64,000 nucleotides of DNA from Candidatus Korarchaeum sp. (GTDB lineage: Archaea; Korarchaeota; Korarchaeia; Korarchaeales; Korarchaeaceae). The number at the start of each line of letters is the position of its first letter. The first letter of the stretch is position 1. The notes under the pieces are model-generated. The model was not told the DNA's origin. It searched no databases and saw only the letters and a program-made list of their open reading frames with translations. The position numbers were made by a program, and so were the translations under genes. Below, piece after piece: positions 1 through 8,967 of this stretch. The stretch is taken from NCBI GenBank assembly GCA_020833055.1, contig JAJHQZ010000001.1, forward strand, positions 237,141 through 301,140, given 5' to 3'.

Positions 1-513
1 AGGGTAGATAGGGAAGTAGCTTTCGGACTCGAGAATCTAGGGGTGAGCAGAGAGGAGATGATCTCTAGGGTGAATTACGCGTTATCTAAACTCAAGATAG
101 AGCATTTAGGGAGGAGGCCCACTTACGAGCTGAGCGGTGGTGAGAAGCAACTAGTTGCAATAGCATCAGTAATAGCGATGAAACCGGAAATATTAGTACT
201 AGATGAACCTACTAGTGAATTAGATCCGTTTAGCGCAGCTAGAATCGTTAAGATACTGAGAGAACTCAATAGAGAGGGTATCACGGTAATCGTAGCTGAA
301 CACAGGCTGGATCTCTTCGCTCCACCATCCAATAGGCTCCTAGTGGTCCATGAAGGGAGGATAAAATTCGATGGAGATCCTAGAGAGGTACTCTATGACG
401 ACCCCTATCCCCTAGGGGTTAAGTCACCTGGCGTCGTTAAATTCGCGAAGACTCATGGGGTTAGAGGCAAGCCGCTCACAGTAGGGGAGCTCTTGAGAGC
501 TATAGTGGGGTGA
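1..513 (+). CDS. ECF transporter ATP-binding subunit (EcfA-type), 5' end cut by window edge
   Basis: This is the C-terminal part of an ABC ATPase; the frame is open to base 1. Seen: the EcfA-like stretch EVAFGLENLGV at the edge, the signature LSGGEKQ near base 133, Walker B ILVLDEP near base 190, and the switch His in AEHR near base 300. Walker A lies outside the window. In the energy-coupling factor family two such ATPases power vitamin or metal uptake through a T subunit and a substrate-binding S subunit. The next gene starts four bases downstream and encodes the partner ATPase. Substrate unknown, because the S component is not visible. Confidence 0.9.
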   Translation, partial: RVDREVAFGLENLGVSREEMISRVNYALSKLKIEHLGRRPTYELSGGEKQLVAIASVIAMKPEILVLDEPTSELDPFSAARIVKILRELNREGITVIVAEHRLDLFAPPSNRLLVVHEGRIKFDGDPREVLYDDPYPLGVKSPGVVKFAKTHGVRGKPLTVGELLRAIVG

Positions 514-517
514 TCTC

Positions 518-1315
518 TTGATAGAATTCCGGAATGCTGGTTTCAAATATGAGGGAAGTCGGGGATTCGCTATCAGAGGTATCTCATTGGAGTTCAGAGT
601 TGGGAAGATATACGGGATCATAGGACCCAACGGCTCCGGGAAGTCTACGCTCTTGAGGATGATGAACGGACTGATACCCCACTTTTACAGAGGGGAGATG
701 GTTGGTAGAGTGTTAGTAGATGGTTTAGATACTAGAGAAGCTAGTGTAGCTCAGTTAGCTAGGAAAGTGGGCTTAGTCTTTCAGAATCCTGAGCATATGT
801 TCTTCTCAGAATCGATTGAAGAGGAGGTCTCATTCGGACCTAGATCAGTTGGTATGGAAGAGAATGAGATCGGGGATTCCGTTAGATGGAGTCTCGAGGA
901 AGTAGGTCTCTGGGAGCTCAGGAGGAGAGGTCCCTGGTCCCTCAGTGGAGGGGAGATGAAGAGGCTCTCGATAGCTTGCGTCCTCTCCATGAGACCGACT
1001 TTCTTAGCATTAGATGAGCCGACCATCGGACAGGATGCTATCTCTAAGGACTCTCTGATAAGTTTATTGAGGAATCTGAGAGGTGAGGGGAAGGGGATCA
1101 TCGTCGTGACTCACGATATAGAATGGTTAGAGGAGCTAGATCCCGATGAAGTCATAGTGCTGAGTAAGGGATCTATCTATAAGAGAGGACCACCCGAAGA
1201 TATTTTCTCAGATATAAGGGGATTGGTTATGAGCCAATTAATGCCTCCAGTCTCTTATATCATTGAAGACCTTCTAAGGAGGTGCCTCAATGTTCGATCC
1301 GTTAGGGATGCTTGA
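518..1315 (+). CDS. ECF transporter ATP-binding subunit (second EcfA-type ATPase)
   Basis: A complete 265-residue ABC ATPase. It has Walker A GPNGSGKST (about residues 36-44), Q-loop FQNPEHMFF (about 88-96), signature LSGGEMKR (142-149), Walker B FLALDEP (161-167) and switch His in THD. The Q-loop continuing into FFSESIEEEVSFGP is typical of EcfA subunits. The start is TTG at 518, behind GGTGAT overlapping the upstream stop, which implies translational coupling. Its 3' end overlaps the T-subunit gene by 26 bases. It would pair with the first ATPase on the cytoplasmic face of the transporter. Confidence 0.92.
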   Translation: MIEFRNAGFKYEGSRGFAIRGISLEFRVGKIYGIIGPNGSGKSTLLRMMNGLIPHFYRGEMVGRVLVDGLDTREASVAQLARKVGLVFQNPEHMFFSESIEEEVSFGPRSVGMEENEIGDSVRWSLEEVGLWELRRRGPWSLSGGEMKRLSIACVLSMRPTFLALDEPTIGQDAISKDSLISLLRNLRGEGKGIIVVTHDIEWLEELDPDEVIVLSKGSIYKRGPPEDIFSDIRGLVMSQLMPPVSYIIEDLLRRCLNVRSVRDA

Positions 1316-2051
1316 GATATTCAGGACAGGCTATGCTGAGAGCGTATACGCTAGGCTGAATCCCTTAGTTAAGTTCATCCTCTTCGCAGTCTTCATAATC
1401 CTCCCGTTATTGTCCACAAACCTTCTCCTCCAGCTCTTCTCCATGCTGGCGCAGATCCCCCTGATAATGATGTCTAGATCGGGGAGGAGGGTCGTCAGAT
1501 CATTGAGAGCTTCAATGTTCTTCATTTTGATAATAATTCTCTTGAACTATATTGCTACAAATAGTATAATTTTTAGCTTATCTATGGTGGTCAGATTGCT
1601 TGTGATGATAATAGCTTCGGCTATATTCATGAATGGGTCGAACCCCTCGGAAATAGGAGATGTATTATCTAAACTGAGAGTCCCCACGTCGATTACTTTC
1701 TCTTTCATAGTGGCCTTGAGGTTCATCCCTGTGTTAGCGGATGATTTCATGAATATAGTCGCTTCTCAAGCTAGTAGGGGGCATGAAGTAGAGAGGAGCG
1801 GTTTCATAAGGAGAGCTAAGAGTCTACTCCCTCTATTGATACCTCTGATAGTCATAGCTATCAGGAGGGCCCAGCAATTAGCTGAAGCGTTGGAGAGTAG
1901 GTGCTTCGGATCGGGGAAGAGGACGAGTTATATTAGTTATGGAGTGAGTTTCTCAGATTTCCTCGCTCTCATATATGCTATCATCGTGATAATCGTAGGC
2001 GTGTCCTTAGCGACACTCCCCCCAAGTTTTCCACTCCTTCCCTTCCGGTGA
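1290..2051 (+). CDS. ECF transporter transmembrane T subunit (EcfT/CbiQ family)
   Basis: A 253-residue hydrophobic protein with about five or six membrane segments. It contains the coupling-helix type motifs ASRGHEVERSGF (about residues 158-169) and ALESRCFGSGKRT (about 205-217), whose Ala-Arg-Gly and Ser-Arg elements contact the two ATPases in this family. GAGGTG precedes the ATG at 1290, inside the end of the upstream ATPase gene. It completes an A-A-T module; any S component would lie upstream of the window or elsewhere. Confidence 0.9.
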   Translation: MFDPLGMLEIFRTGYAESVYARLNPLVKFILFAVFIILPLLSTNLLLQLFSMLAQIPLIMMSRSGRRVVRSLRASMFFILIIILLNYIATNSIIFSLSMVVRLLVMIIASAIFMNGSNPSEIGDVLSKLRVPTSITFSFIVALRFIPVLADDFMNIVASQASRGHEVERSGFIRRAKSLLPLLIPLIVIAIRRAQQLAEALESRCFGSGKRTSYISYGVSFSDFLALIYAIIVIIVGVSLATLPPSFPLLPFR

Positions 2052-2257
2052 TATAGAGTTGAAAGTGTGTTCTTTCAACTCCGATGCTCATCTTATGGAG
2101 GTGATGGAGTTGAAATAGAGGGGTCTCTCCCCGACCTCGGAGATGATGGAGCTGAAATATATCACATATCCCTTATCATATGTTTTTCTGATCGATAGAT
2201 ATTATATAATACTTTCATAATACTTTCATTTAAAAAGGCATTAAGTTTAAAGGTAGA
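2052..2257. other. Candidate replication origin: ORB-like repeats plus AT-rich tract beside orc1/cdc6
   Basis: Seen: AGTTGAAA-type elements at 2057-2064, 2108-2115 and, as AGCTGAAA, 2150-2157. There is a perfect 9-bp hairpin (2057-2065 with 2072-2080). A 10-bp inverted pair TTTCAACTCC (2073-2082) and GGAGTTGAAA (2106-2115) is followed within ten bases by GGGGT. An AT-rich stretch runs from about 2155 to 2255 up to the orc1/cdc6 start. Known: archaeal origins commonly sit beside orc1/cdc6, with origin recognition boxes holding a short dyad plus a G-string, and an AT-rich unwinding element. Function as an origin is inferred. Confidence 0.5.
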
Positions 2258-3493
2258 GTGGACGCTTATCACATTCAGGTCTGGGCGGAGGGGAAGTCGT
2301 GGATGCCGATAAATAGTAGTATATTTTATGACACATCCTATTTAGGCTATTCAATAATTAAAGATAAGAGGGTCTTGAGGGACTCATTTATACCTGATAC
2401 TCTACCGGGAAGAGAGGAACAGATATTCCAATTCACTAGGGCATTGTCAGACTTATTGAGCGATCAACCTCCGAGCGACGTGGCTTTCATAGGTAAGCCG
2501 GGAACTGGGAAGACAGCAGTAGCTAAGAACGTGACAGGGAAGTTCAAGCAGGAATACCCTAACATAAGGGCTAAGTTCATATACATAAACTGCAGTCAAG
2601 CGACGACTTCCTATAGAGTGATGTATCAATTGAATAGAGCCCTGGGCGTCCTAGTACCACCTTCAGGCTATCCTTTCGACGTCCTCTGGGATAAGTTCAT
2701 CGAAGCCTATTCATCTTCGAACTCCAGGCTTGTAGTCATATTAGATGAAGTAGACCTACTCGTCAGGAGGGACGGTGGGAGGATACTTTACTCACTCTCT
2801 AGGTTGAATTATGAGTTAGGGAGGAACCTCAGCATAAGTATGGTCGTCATAAGTAACACTTTGGACTTCTTGGATAGGTTGGATCCGAGAGAGAGGAGTA
2901 GCTTCGAGCCCCTGAGGATACACTTCCCTCCGTACACTCAACCTCAACTATACAATATACTCAGACAGAGAGCTGACTTGGGTCTGAAGCTCGGGACATG
3001 GGATGATGAAGCACTTCATTTAATCGCAGCTAGAGTTGCTCAAGAGTCTGGGGATGCTAGGAGGGCTATAGATGTCTTGAGGATAGCTGCTGAGATCGCG
3101 GAAGATGAGAGAGCTGAGAAACTCGCAGTTAGGCATGTGGAGAAAGCCCTCAACTCAGTCAATGAGGAGGAGATATCTGTTACCGTTAGGACTCTACCCC
3201 TTCACCACAGGTTGATCTTAGCGGCGATAGCTGAGATATTGGAGAGGCCTCAAGTGAGGCCAGGGACTGGGGTCATCTATTCCTTATACACTAAGAAAGC
3301 TCAGAGTTATGGAGTGAAACCATTGACAATGAGGAGAGTGAGCGGTATCTTGAGGGAGCTCGAATCCCTTGGCTTAGTGGAGATAAAGATGGATTACGGA
3401 GGGGCTAGGGGTAATACTAAGGTCGTGGAGAGGATGGCGTTGCCTCCAACTCAAATGAAGTCCCTCCTCTTCCAAATGGGGGTAAGGACATAA
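2258..3493 (+). CDS. cdc6: Orc1/Cdc6 replication initiator
   Basis: A 411-residue AAA+ ATPase that binds origin boxes and helps load MCM. Seen: the Orc1-type lead-in LPGREEQI (about 49-56), Walker A GKPGTGKTA (about 79-87), Walker B VVILDEVD (about 159-166), sensor and lid helices with GDARRAIDVLR (about 265-275), and a C-terminal winged helix from about residue 310. The GTG start at 2258 is used; an in-frame ATG at 2303 is the alternative. It directly follows the repeat and AT-rich region at 2052-2257, which suggests it serves a local origin. It is the only initiator gene in the window. Confidence 0.93.
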   Translation: MDAYHIQVWAEGKSWMPINSSIFYDTSYLGYSIIKDKRVLRDSFIPDTLPGREEQIFQFTRALSDLLSDQPPSDVAFIGKPGTGKTAVAKNVTGKFKQEYPNIRAKFIYINCSQATTSYRVMYQLNRALGVLVPPSGYPFDVLWDKFIEAYSSSNSRLVVILDEVDLLVRRDGGRILYSLSRLNYELGRNLSISMVVISNTLDFLDRLDPRERSSFEPLRIHFPPYTQPQLYNILRQRADLGLKLGTWDDEALHLIAARVAQESGDARRAIDVLRIAAEIAEDERAEKLAVRHVEKALNSVNEEEISVTVRTLPLHHRLILAAIAEILERPQVRPGTGVIYSLYTKKAQSYGVKPLTMRRVSGILRELESLGLVEIKMDYGGARGNTKVVERMALPPTQMKSLLFQMGVRT

Positions 3494-3504
3494 AATATCC
3501 ATTT

Positions 3505-4926
3505 TTATTCGAAATCCATAATTTCAACTTCTAAATTCTCCATATTTAGTATGGGGACCTTACCCACAGTGACCTCTATCCCCAAGCTCCTTATGTACGG
3601 GGTCTCGTTCTCGAATGTGCCTGAGTTAATGAGCTTAACTCCCTTGTAATCCCCCACACCGTAAACGTGGACATGACCAGTGTGAAATATGTTAGGAGGA
3701 TTCTCTATCAGTAACCAGTCTCTCTCCTCGGGCGATATGGGGTGCTCTCCGTATATAGGCACTAAGTTCCTCAACTTCAAGATCCATGACATCGCTTCTA
3801 CTACAGTCTGCGGCTTCACAGGTTGTAAGCCCGGTATATGCTTCATCACAGCATTTAAGCTCCTTCCATGATAGAGAAGAAGGATCAAACTCCCTATCTT
3901 TACTATAGATGGATTCGGTAACGCTACTACGTTCTGATTAGCGTCCAGTAGTATATCTAAGTAATCTCTATGGAGTTCGGGTTGGGGCTCGGCTTGTCTA
4001 ACTGGCTCATGATTCCCGGGGATGTATATTATCTTGATCCGACTAGGTATCTTGGAGAGGAACTTACTAGCATATTCAAACTGTTTGTAAACGTCGGTTA
4101 TCCTGAGCTCTTCCTCTTGATTAGGGTAAACGCCTATACCGTCCACTAAATCCCCGCATATGATGAGGTACCTCACTTCCCTTGCCCCCTCACTCCTCAA
4201 CCATCTCACGAACCTCTCGAAGGCCCCCTCATTGAAGTACCTGCTTCCTATATGCACATCACTTATCATAACGACCTTCCCGCTGTGCCTCCCTTCAGGC
4301 ACTTCATCATTCCTCACATCTGGGAGGAATATGCTCTCTCCATATATCTTCCCATTGACGTAAGTCCCCCTGACGCCTACTACGCTGTCCACCGGGGTCC
4401 TCTCCGCGAGCTCCCAAGCTCTACTATCCCTCTTGAATATAACGTTCACTATACCGCTTTCATCTTCAAGAATAATCTTTATTGACCCGTCTTTTGTTGA
4501 TATTTTTTCCATTATCATACCTATTATGAAGAGATTGTCCCCATTTCTACTCGTCTTATTCTTCAGCTCGGCTATGGGTATGGGTTCGAGATCCACCCAT
4601 CTCGATACTAGTGGCCTCAATTTATCGAACCTCGCTCTAACGAATCTGATGAACTCCTCTACATTTCCTAAGATACCTAAGTTGTCTGGTTTCAAGACCA
4701 CATCGAATTCGGAGCTCTCAACTCTATATCTACCTTCGTCAGCCTGTATCAGGGGGAGTATGTCTTCATAATCTATAACGGGCTTACGCGGCACTAACTC
4801 TATTATCTTCTCGACATCCCCCCTTTGCATCAAATAGTTCAATGCCTCAGGCGTTAAGTTTAGGCCCTTCCTCAGGAACTTTCTGAGTAGCTCAACTTGG
4901 CTCATCACGAGATCGGGGAGATCCAA
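3505..4926 (-). CDS. polB: DNA polymerase D small subunit (DP1), 3'-5' proofreading exonuclease
   Basis: A 473-residue protein. An N-terminal region is followed by an OB fold (about 115-205) and then a calcineurin-like phosphoesterase domain. Metal-binding motifs are SDVHIGS (222-228), CGDLVDG (257-263), GNHEP (304-308), YHGRS (352-356) and HTGHVH (415-420). DP1 pairs with the large DP2 subunit as an archaeal replicative polymerase. The gene begins with TTG at 4926. A TATA-like box at 4945-4958 lies about 24 bases upstream, so the mRNA is probably leaderless. PolD is absent from Crenarchaeota and present in Euryarchaeota and Korarchaeota, which helps place the organism. Confidence 0.93.
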   Translation of the reverse strand: MDLPDLVMSQVELLRKFLRKGLNLTPEALNYLMQRGDVEKIIELVPRKPVIDYEDILPLIQADEGRYRVESSEFDVVLKPDNLGILGNVEEFIRFVRARFDKLRPLVSRWVDLEPIPIAELKNKTSRNGDNLFIIGMIMEKISTKDGSIKIILEDESGIVNVIFKRDSRAWELAERTPVDSVVGVRGTYVNGKIYGESIFLPDVRNDEVPEGRHSGKVVMISDVHIGSRYFNEGAFERFVRWLRSEGAREVRYLIICGDLVDGIGVYPNQEEELRITDVYKQFEYASKFLSKIPSRIKIIYIPGNHEPVRQAEPQPELHRDYLDILLDANQNVVALPNPSIVKIGSLILLLYHGRSLNAVMKHIPGLQPVKPQTVVEAMSWILKLRNLVPIYGEHPISPEERDWLLIENPPNIFHTGHVHVYGVGDYKGVKLINSGTFENETPYIRSLGIEVTVGKVPILNMENLEVEIMDFE

Positions 4927-4944
4927 GTTAAAATCATTAGAGGG

Positions 4945-4958
4945 GTATATGTAACTCC
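4945..4958 (-). promoter_or_regulatory. TATA box for DP1
   Basis: On the minus strand the sequence reads AGTTACATATACCC. Its centre lies about 24 bases before the TTG start of DP1, the spacing expected for archaeal transcription starts. This supports a leaderless message and the TTG start. Confidence 0.45.
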
Positions 4959-5059
4959 ATTTCGTGAGGTATAGTATAGAATTAAAATCCCTTTCTGAGT
5001 TTTTCTAAAAATCTTTTGGAAATTATTGTAAGATTGTTTCAATGATATTGAAATCTCAT

Positions 5060-5815
5060 CTACGTCATATCGCCGCAAGTACACCAAGCTTCGTTCAATA
5101 AGTCGAGGACTTCCCCGAACCCTTGGAAGTACTTGGCTGAGATAGATACGACTCTTATCGGGGATCTGAAGGATGAAATAGCGTTCAAGAGGTCTTGTAG
5201 AGCATCTATATAGACACCATCCCTCCCCTCCAGTACGCTCATCTCCCCCCTGAGGACAGCCTCCCACACATCGCTGAAATCCCTTCCTCCCCATAGATCG
5301 GATTTATTGAGCACGGGAATTACCTTGACCCCTAGCTTGAGCTCTAGTATCTTCGCGAGGAAGGCGGAGGATAATAAGTCCTCTAAATCCCTCTTCGGAT
5401 CGTAATCCCCTAAGTAGATCGAGAGGAGCCTCATGTCCCTAGATAACCTCTCACATAAAGCTCTACCGGTAGGCCTGAATGCGAATATCTCCATCTGGCC
5501 CGGTGTATCTATTATCAGGGTGTCGCAATCCAGCGATGTAAGGGATTCAACTATATCATCAGACCGGTCGACTATTAGGTCTGCAGCTCTCACTATAGCA
5601 CCATTCGGCCCTAAGTTCTCCCTCCTCATCAGATCCTCCACGCTTATTATGTCTCTTATATCGTAAGAGGGCTCATAAGGTAGTGAGGATGCCCCGGGAT
5701 CTAAGTTGACGGGGCAGCTCTTAATCAGGAAGTTCTCACTCAACCAACTCGAGAAGTTGGCCGTGAACGTAGTCTTGCCCGAGCCGGCTGTACCTAACAC
5801 GATCACTCCTTTCAT
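5060..5815 (-). CDS. GPN-loop GTPase
   Basis: A 251-residue P-loop GTPase. Seen: Walker A GTAGSGKT (8-15), the diagnostic Gly-Pro-Asn loop in LGPNGAI (68-74), the switch motif DTPGQME (103-109) and the base-recognition motif NKSD (170-173). Single archaeal GPN proteins are homologues of eukaryotic Gpn1-3, which help assemble RNA polymerase; the archaeal role is less certain. The start is ATG at 5815 behind GGTGAT. It is downstream of and convergent with the tRNA-Ser gene, and in line with polB on the minus strand, though separated from it by 133 AT-rich bases. Confidence 0.9.
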   Translation of the reverse strand: MKGVIVLGTAGSGKTTFTANFSSWLSENFLIKSCPVNLDPGASSLPYEPSYDIRDIISVEDLMRRENLGPNGAIVRAADLIVDRSDDIVESLTSLDCDTLIIDTPGQMEIFAFRPTGRALCERLSRDMRLLSIYLGDYDPKRDLEDLLSSAFLAKILELKLGVKVIPVLNKSDLWGGRDFSDVWEAVLRGEMSVLEGRDGVYIDALQDLLNAISSFRSPIRVVSISAKYFQGFGEVLDLLNEAWCTCGDMT

Positions 5816-5860
5816 CTCATCACCAAAAATTTTTAGGCTGTGACGAAATTAAAGAGTGGT

Positions 5861-5963
5861 GCCGGGGTACCCTAGCCAGAGGGCCAGCTACCGGCTAAGA
5901 AAGGGGCCGGACTCGAGATCCGGTGGCCTCCGGGCCTCGTGGGTTCAAATCCCACCCCCGGCG
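5861..5963 (+). tRNA. tRNA-Ser(CGA) with about 19 extra bases in the D arm (putative non-canonical intron)
   Basis: The acceptor GCCGGGG/CCCCGGC, discriminator G73, anticodon stem CCGGA/TCCGG with loop CTCGAGA (anticodon CGA at 5914-5916), long variable arm and T arm GTGGG-TTCAAAT-CCCAC are all present. Between the acceptor and anticodon stem there are 39 bases where about 20 are expected. An inverted pair TAGCC/GGCTA flanks a 15-base core, compatible with a bulge-helix-bulge splice site. Exact intron ends cannot be fixed by eye. No CCA is encoded. The gene abuts the valS stop codon, which is convergent. Confidence 0.87.
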
Positions 5964-8291
5964 CTACTCAGATATCTTATGGAGCCTAACTAGATCCGAT
6001 TTGAAGGGACTCAACTCCTCAGGTATCTCCGCTTTTATAGGTTCCCTCATGCTGAGGTTTTTCTCCTTCCTCATCCTCCAGATGCTGCTGTTGAACTCCA
6101 TTAACGCTTCACCCAACTTGAGGTAATCCGTGTAGTACTCATCCCTCGGCTCCGGGAGTCTCTCTAAGTGGACTGAGCCTCCATAAATTTGCCTCCATAT
6201 GTAATCAGTTATATGGGGTATTATCGGTGCTGAGAGTTTGAGGATCGTCCTCAAGACTTGATGGAGGGTCCATCTAGCTGATCTCACCTCTTCCTCATTC
6301 CCAATACCGTAAGCCCTCTCCTTGACTAACTCGATGTAGTGAGGGGCGAAGACGTCCCAAACGAAGCTCCTGACTTCATTAGCTGGATCGAAGAAATCGA
6401 AGTTCTTGTAACCATTTAAAGACCTCTCTATAGCTCTATTCAACCTACCCAATATCCATAGATCAGTTGGTTGCAAATAAACCCTATCCTCAGGCTCCTC
6501 GAACTGAGATATGAACCTAGCGACATTCCAGAGCTTCTGGAGGAACTTATATGCGCCTTCTATCTTCCTCTCAGATATCCTCAAGTCCGACCCATGGTGA
6601 GCCTCAGCAGCGCCGAAGAACCTGATAGCATCAGCACCATATCTCTCGAACAGGGGCCATGGATAGATCACATTCCCCAGACTCTTGTGCATCGCTCTCC
6701 CCTGAGCATCTAAACCCATGCCAGAGAGCCAGACGTGCTTGAAGGCCTGTCTCCCCAATATTTGATGGACCCTGAGGAATGTGTAGTGGAGCCATGTCCT
6801 CACTATATCCTTGCCCTGAGGTCTCAGATCGCTAGGTCCGAGCTTCTTGAACATCTCATCATTCCAGAGGTATCCGTTGTAAACTAGAGGAGATATAGAG
6901 GAATCGAACCACGTATCGAATACCCTTGTCTCTCCCTCGAAACCTTCTGAGGAACCGCAGTGCGGGCACTTATCGAAAGGAGGATCCTCCTTCCATGGTC
7001 TGTAATACTTACCGGGTTTAGGTAACACTGGCTTACCGCAATGCTTACAGTACCAAACCGGTATCTCTGTAGCGTAATACCTCCTCCTCGATATTGGCCA
7101 ATCGGAGTTTATAGATCTCAACCAATCTCTCCAGTAGTTAGCGGACCATTCTGGATAGAACCTGACAGTATTGAGGTAATTCTCGAGCTCTCTAATGAAA
7201 TCTACCTGCTTGAGGTAGTATTCCCTCATTGGGATTATCTCCAGCGGGGTCTTGCACCTCCAACAAACTGGCGTCCTATGGATTATATCCTCGACTCTCT
7301 CTAGGAGTCCCTCCCTCTCTAGATCCTCCAAGATCCTCTGCCTAGCTTCGCTTATCGCCAGCCCCTTGTACCTTCCAGCTGCTTCATTCATGGAGCCATC
7401 CTCATCCACCACTATCTTGGGATCGAGCCCCAGCTCTCTGAAGAGCTGCACGTCCATCTTATCGCCATATGAACATACCATCACTAGACCAGTCCCGAAC
7501 TCAGGGTCGGCGTAGGGGTGCTCGAGTACGGGGACTGTATCTCCGAGGGGTGTGACCACTCTCTTACCCCTGAGCCAATGGTACCTCGAGTCACCGGGGT
7601 TGTATATCACAGCTCTGCACGCTGGAAGTAGCTCGGGCCTAGTCGTAGCTACAGTGACTTTCTCATCACTCCCCTCAACTCCGAACCTCAAATAGACCAA
7701 TTTAGTAGGTATTTCGCTATACTCAACTTCAGCATCAGCTAAAGTCGTCCTGCACCTCGGACAGTAAATGTTAGGTCTGTAATCTTCATAAACGATCCCC
7801 TTATTCCATGCATCTATGAAAGTAGCTTGAGTCACCATCCTCCATAACTCGCTATCCGTCTGGAAGTACTGCTCTGTCGTGAAGCTGATACCCAGCCTCT
7901 TAGTTATCGAGACTATATCCTGTTCAGCCTCATCTAAGAACTCTCTGCAGAGCTTTATGAACTCCTCCCTCGGGTATTCGAACATCCTTATCTTATAACG
8001 CTTCTCCGTCTCTACTTCAACCGGGAGCCCGTTCCTGTCTATCCCCAGGGGGAAGTAGACCTCGTAGCCCATCATCCTCATGGTCCTAGCTATCATATCT
8101 ATCTGAGAGTAGTGGATCGCTGCAGCTATGTGCCATTTCCCGCTAGCATAAGGAGGAGGAGTATCTATTGAGAAAATGGGCTTTTCTGAATTCGGATCAA
8201 ACTTATAAATTCTCTCCTCATTCCAGATCCTCTGTATCTCGAGCTCCATCTCAGGGGACCAGTGCTTCTCCTTGAGCTTAGGCTCGATCAC
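5964..8291 (-). CDS. valS: Valyl-tRNA synthetase
   Basis: A 775-residue class I aminoacyl-tRNA synthetase that charges tRNA-Val. Seen: IDTPPPYASG followed by HIAA (54-57) in the HIGH position, as in crenarchaeal ValS where the motif is also relaxed; an editing domain with TTRPELLPA; Cys-pair zinc knuckles (CPRC, CWRC, CKHC, CPHC); DTWFDSSISP; and MHKSLGN in the KMSKS position. The start is GTG at 8291, five bases after GGAGGGG. IleRS and LeuRS were considered. The DTWF-SS-P motif and overall size favour ValS. Confidence 0.93.
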   Translation of the reverse strand: MIEPKLKEKHWSPEMELEIQRIWNEERIYKFDPNSEKPIFSIDTPPPYASGKWHIAAAIHYSQIDMIARTMRMMGYEVYFPLGIDRNGLPVEVETEKRYKIRMFEYPREEFIKLCREFLDEAEQDIVSITKRLGISFTTEQYFQTDSELWRMVTQATFIDAWNKGIVYEDYRPNIYCPRCRTTLADAEVEYSEIPTKLVYLRFGVEGSDEKVTVATTRPELLPACRAVIYNPGDSRYHWLRGKRVVTPLGDTVPVLEHPYADPEFGTGLVMVCSYGDKMDVQLFRELGLDPKIVVDEDGSMNEAAGRYKGLAISEARQRILEDLEREGLLERVEDIIHRTPVCWRCKTPLEIIPMREYYLKQVDFIRELENYLNTVRFYPEWSANYWRDWLRSINSDWPISRRRYYATEIPVWYCKHCGKPVLPKPGKYYRPWKEDPPFDKCPHCGSSEGFEGETRVFDTWFDSSISPLVYNGYLWNDEMFKKLGPSDLRPQGKDIVRTWLHYTFLRVHQILGRQAFKHVWLSGMGLDAQGRAMHKSLGNVIYPWPLFERYGADAIRFFGAAEAHHGSDLRISERKIEGAYKFLQKLWNVARFISQFEEPEDRVYLQPTDLWILGRLNRAIERSLNGYKNFDFFDPANEVRSFVWDVFAPHYIELVKERAYGIGNEEEVRSARWTLHQVLRTILKLSAPIIPHITDYIWRQIYGGSVHLERLPEPRDEYYTDYLKLGEALMEFNSSIWRMRKEKNLSMREPIKAEIPEELSPFKSDLVRLHKISE

Positions 8292-8336
8292 TGTTTCCCC
8301 TCCAGCCCCGCAGACCTACCGACCCAATAAAAACCT

Positions 8337-8912
8337 TCAGTGTTCCCCCTTGGAGTAGCGGCAATCCGCCAGTAGCCTAGATACTATGTCCACTATCCTC
8401 AGCTGCTCCGGGATCTTGGATTCCACTATGTACTTCAGTATCATCCTCTCAGCATCACCCTCAGTTAACCCGATTGTCGAGTAGAAGCACACTCCCTTAG
8501 GAGTCCTCAGTGGGTTATAAGGAGGATTCCTCCTCACTATCTCGAGTTTCTCCATCATACCAGCTGAGATAATCGCCCTCTCTATCTCATTCGTCGGTAC
8601 TTTAGACGTGACAGCTATGAGAGGTATACCCGTCTCTTCGTAGAATCTGTTCACATCCACTACGTTCAAACCAGCGAAAGTAGTACCGTGGCTCATGACA
8701 ACTCTGACTTCCTCCCTAAGCTTGGGGCTCCTCACCATCCTTATCAGAGCTTCTGTTGAATCTTCTCCATCTACAGATACCCTCTCCTTCATAGATAATT
8801 CCATTATGAGATCTCTGAACAAGAGCCCAATTAAGAAAGTATCAGAGTCCCTTCCCCTCTCGAATGGGGAATCATCGACCGCTAATATCCTGACCTTCCC
8901 CTTGACGCTCAA
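8337..8912 (-). CDS. DUF99 family protein (endonuclease V-related fold)
   Basis: A 191-residue archaeal protein of the DUF99/UPF0215 family. Seen: the hallmark ILAVDDSPF near residues 9-17, SHGTTFAGLNVVD near 94-106, and PLIAVTSK. Family members share a fold with endonuclease V, and some have been described as deoxyuridine endonucleases, so a DNA-repair role is plausible but not shown here. The start is TTG at 8912. It is divergent from GGGP synthase, with a shared 55-base promoter region. Confidence 0.8.
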   Translation of the reverse strand: MSVKGKVRILAVDDSPFERGRDSDTFLIGLLFRDLIMELSMKERVSVDGEDSTEALIRMVRSPKLREEVRVVMSHGTTFAGLNVVDVNRFYEETGIPLIAVTSKVPTNEIERAIISAGMMEKLEIVRRNPPYNPLRTPKGVCFYSTIGLTEGDAERMILKYIVESKIPEQLRIVDIVSRLLADCRYSKGEH

Positions 8913-8937
8913 GCTACATCAAGTGGACTAGTGACCC

Positions 8938-8949
8938 CTTTATATTTTT
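8938..8949. promoter_or_regulatory. Shared TATA region between DUF99 gene and GGGP synthase
   Basis: The sequence TTTATATTTTTC lies about 25 bases before the ATG at 8968 on the plus strand. On the minus strand it reads AAAAATATAAAG, about 30 bases before the TTG at 8912. One AT box could serve both divergent genes. The plus-strand message would then be leaderless. Confidence 0.4.
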
Positions 8950-8967
8950 CCATACCCCCAAACCGGG

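Noticed and set aside
2057..2157. Three spaced AGTTGAAA-like units might be a CRISPR remnant, since many archaeal repeats end in GAAAG.
   Set aside because: Units are short, imperfect and unevenly spaced (51 and 42 bases), without full repeats or spacers. Position beside orc1/cdc6 fits origin boxes better.
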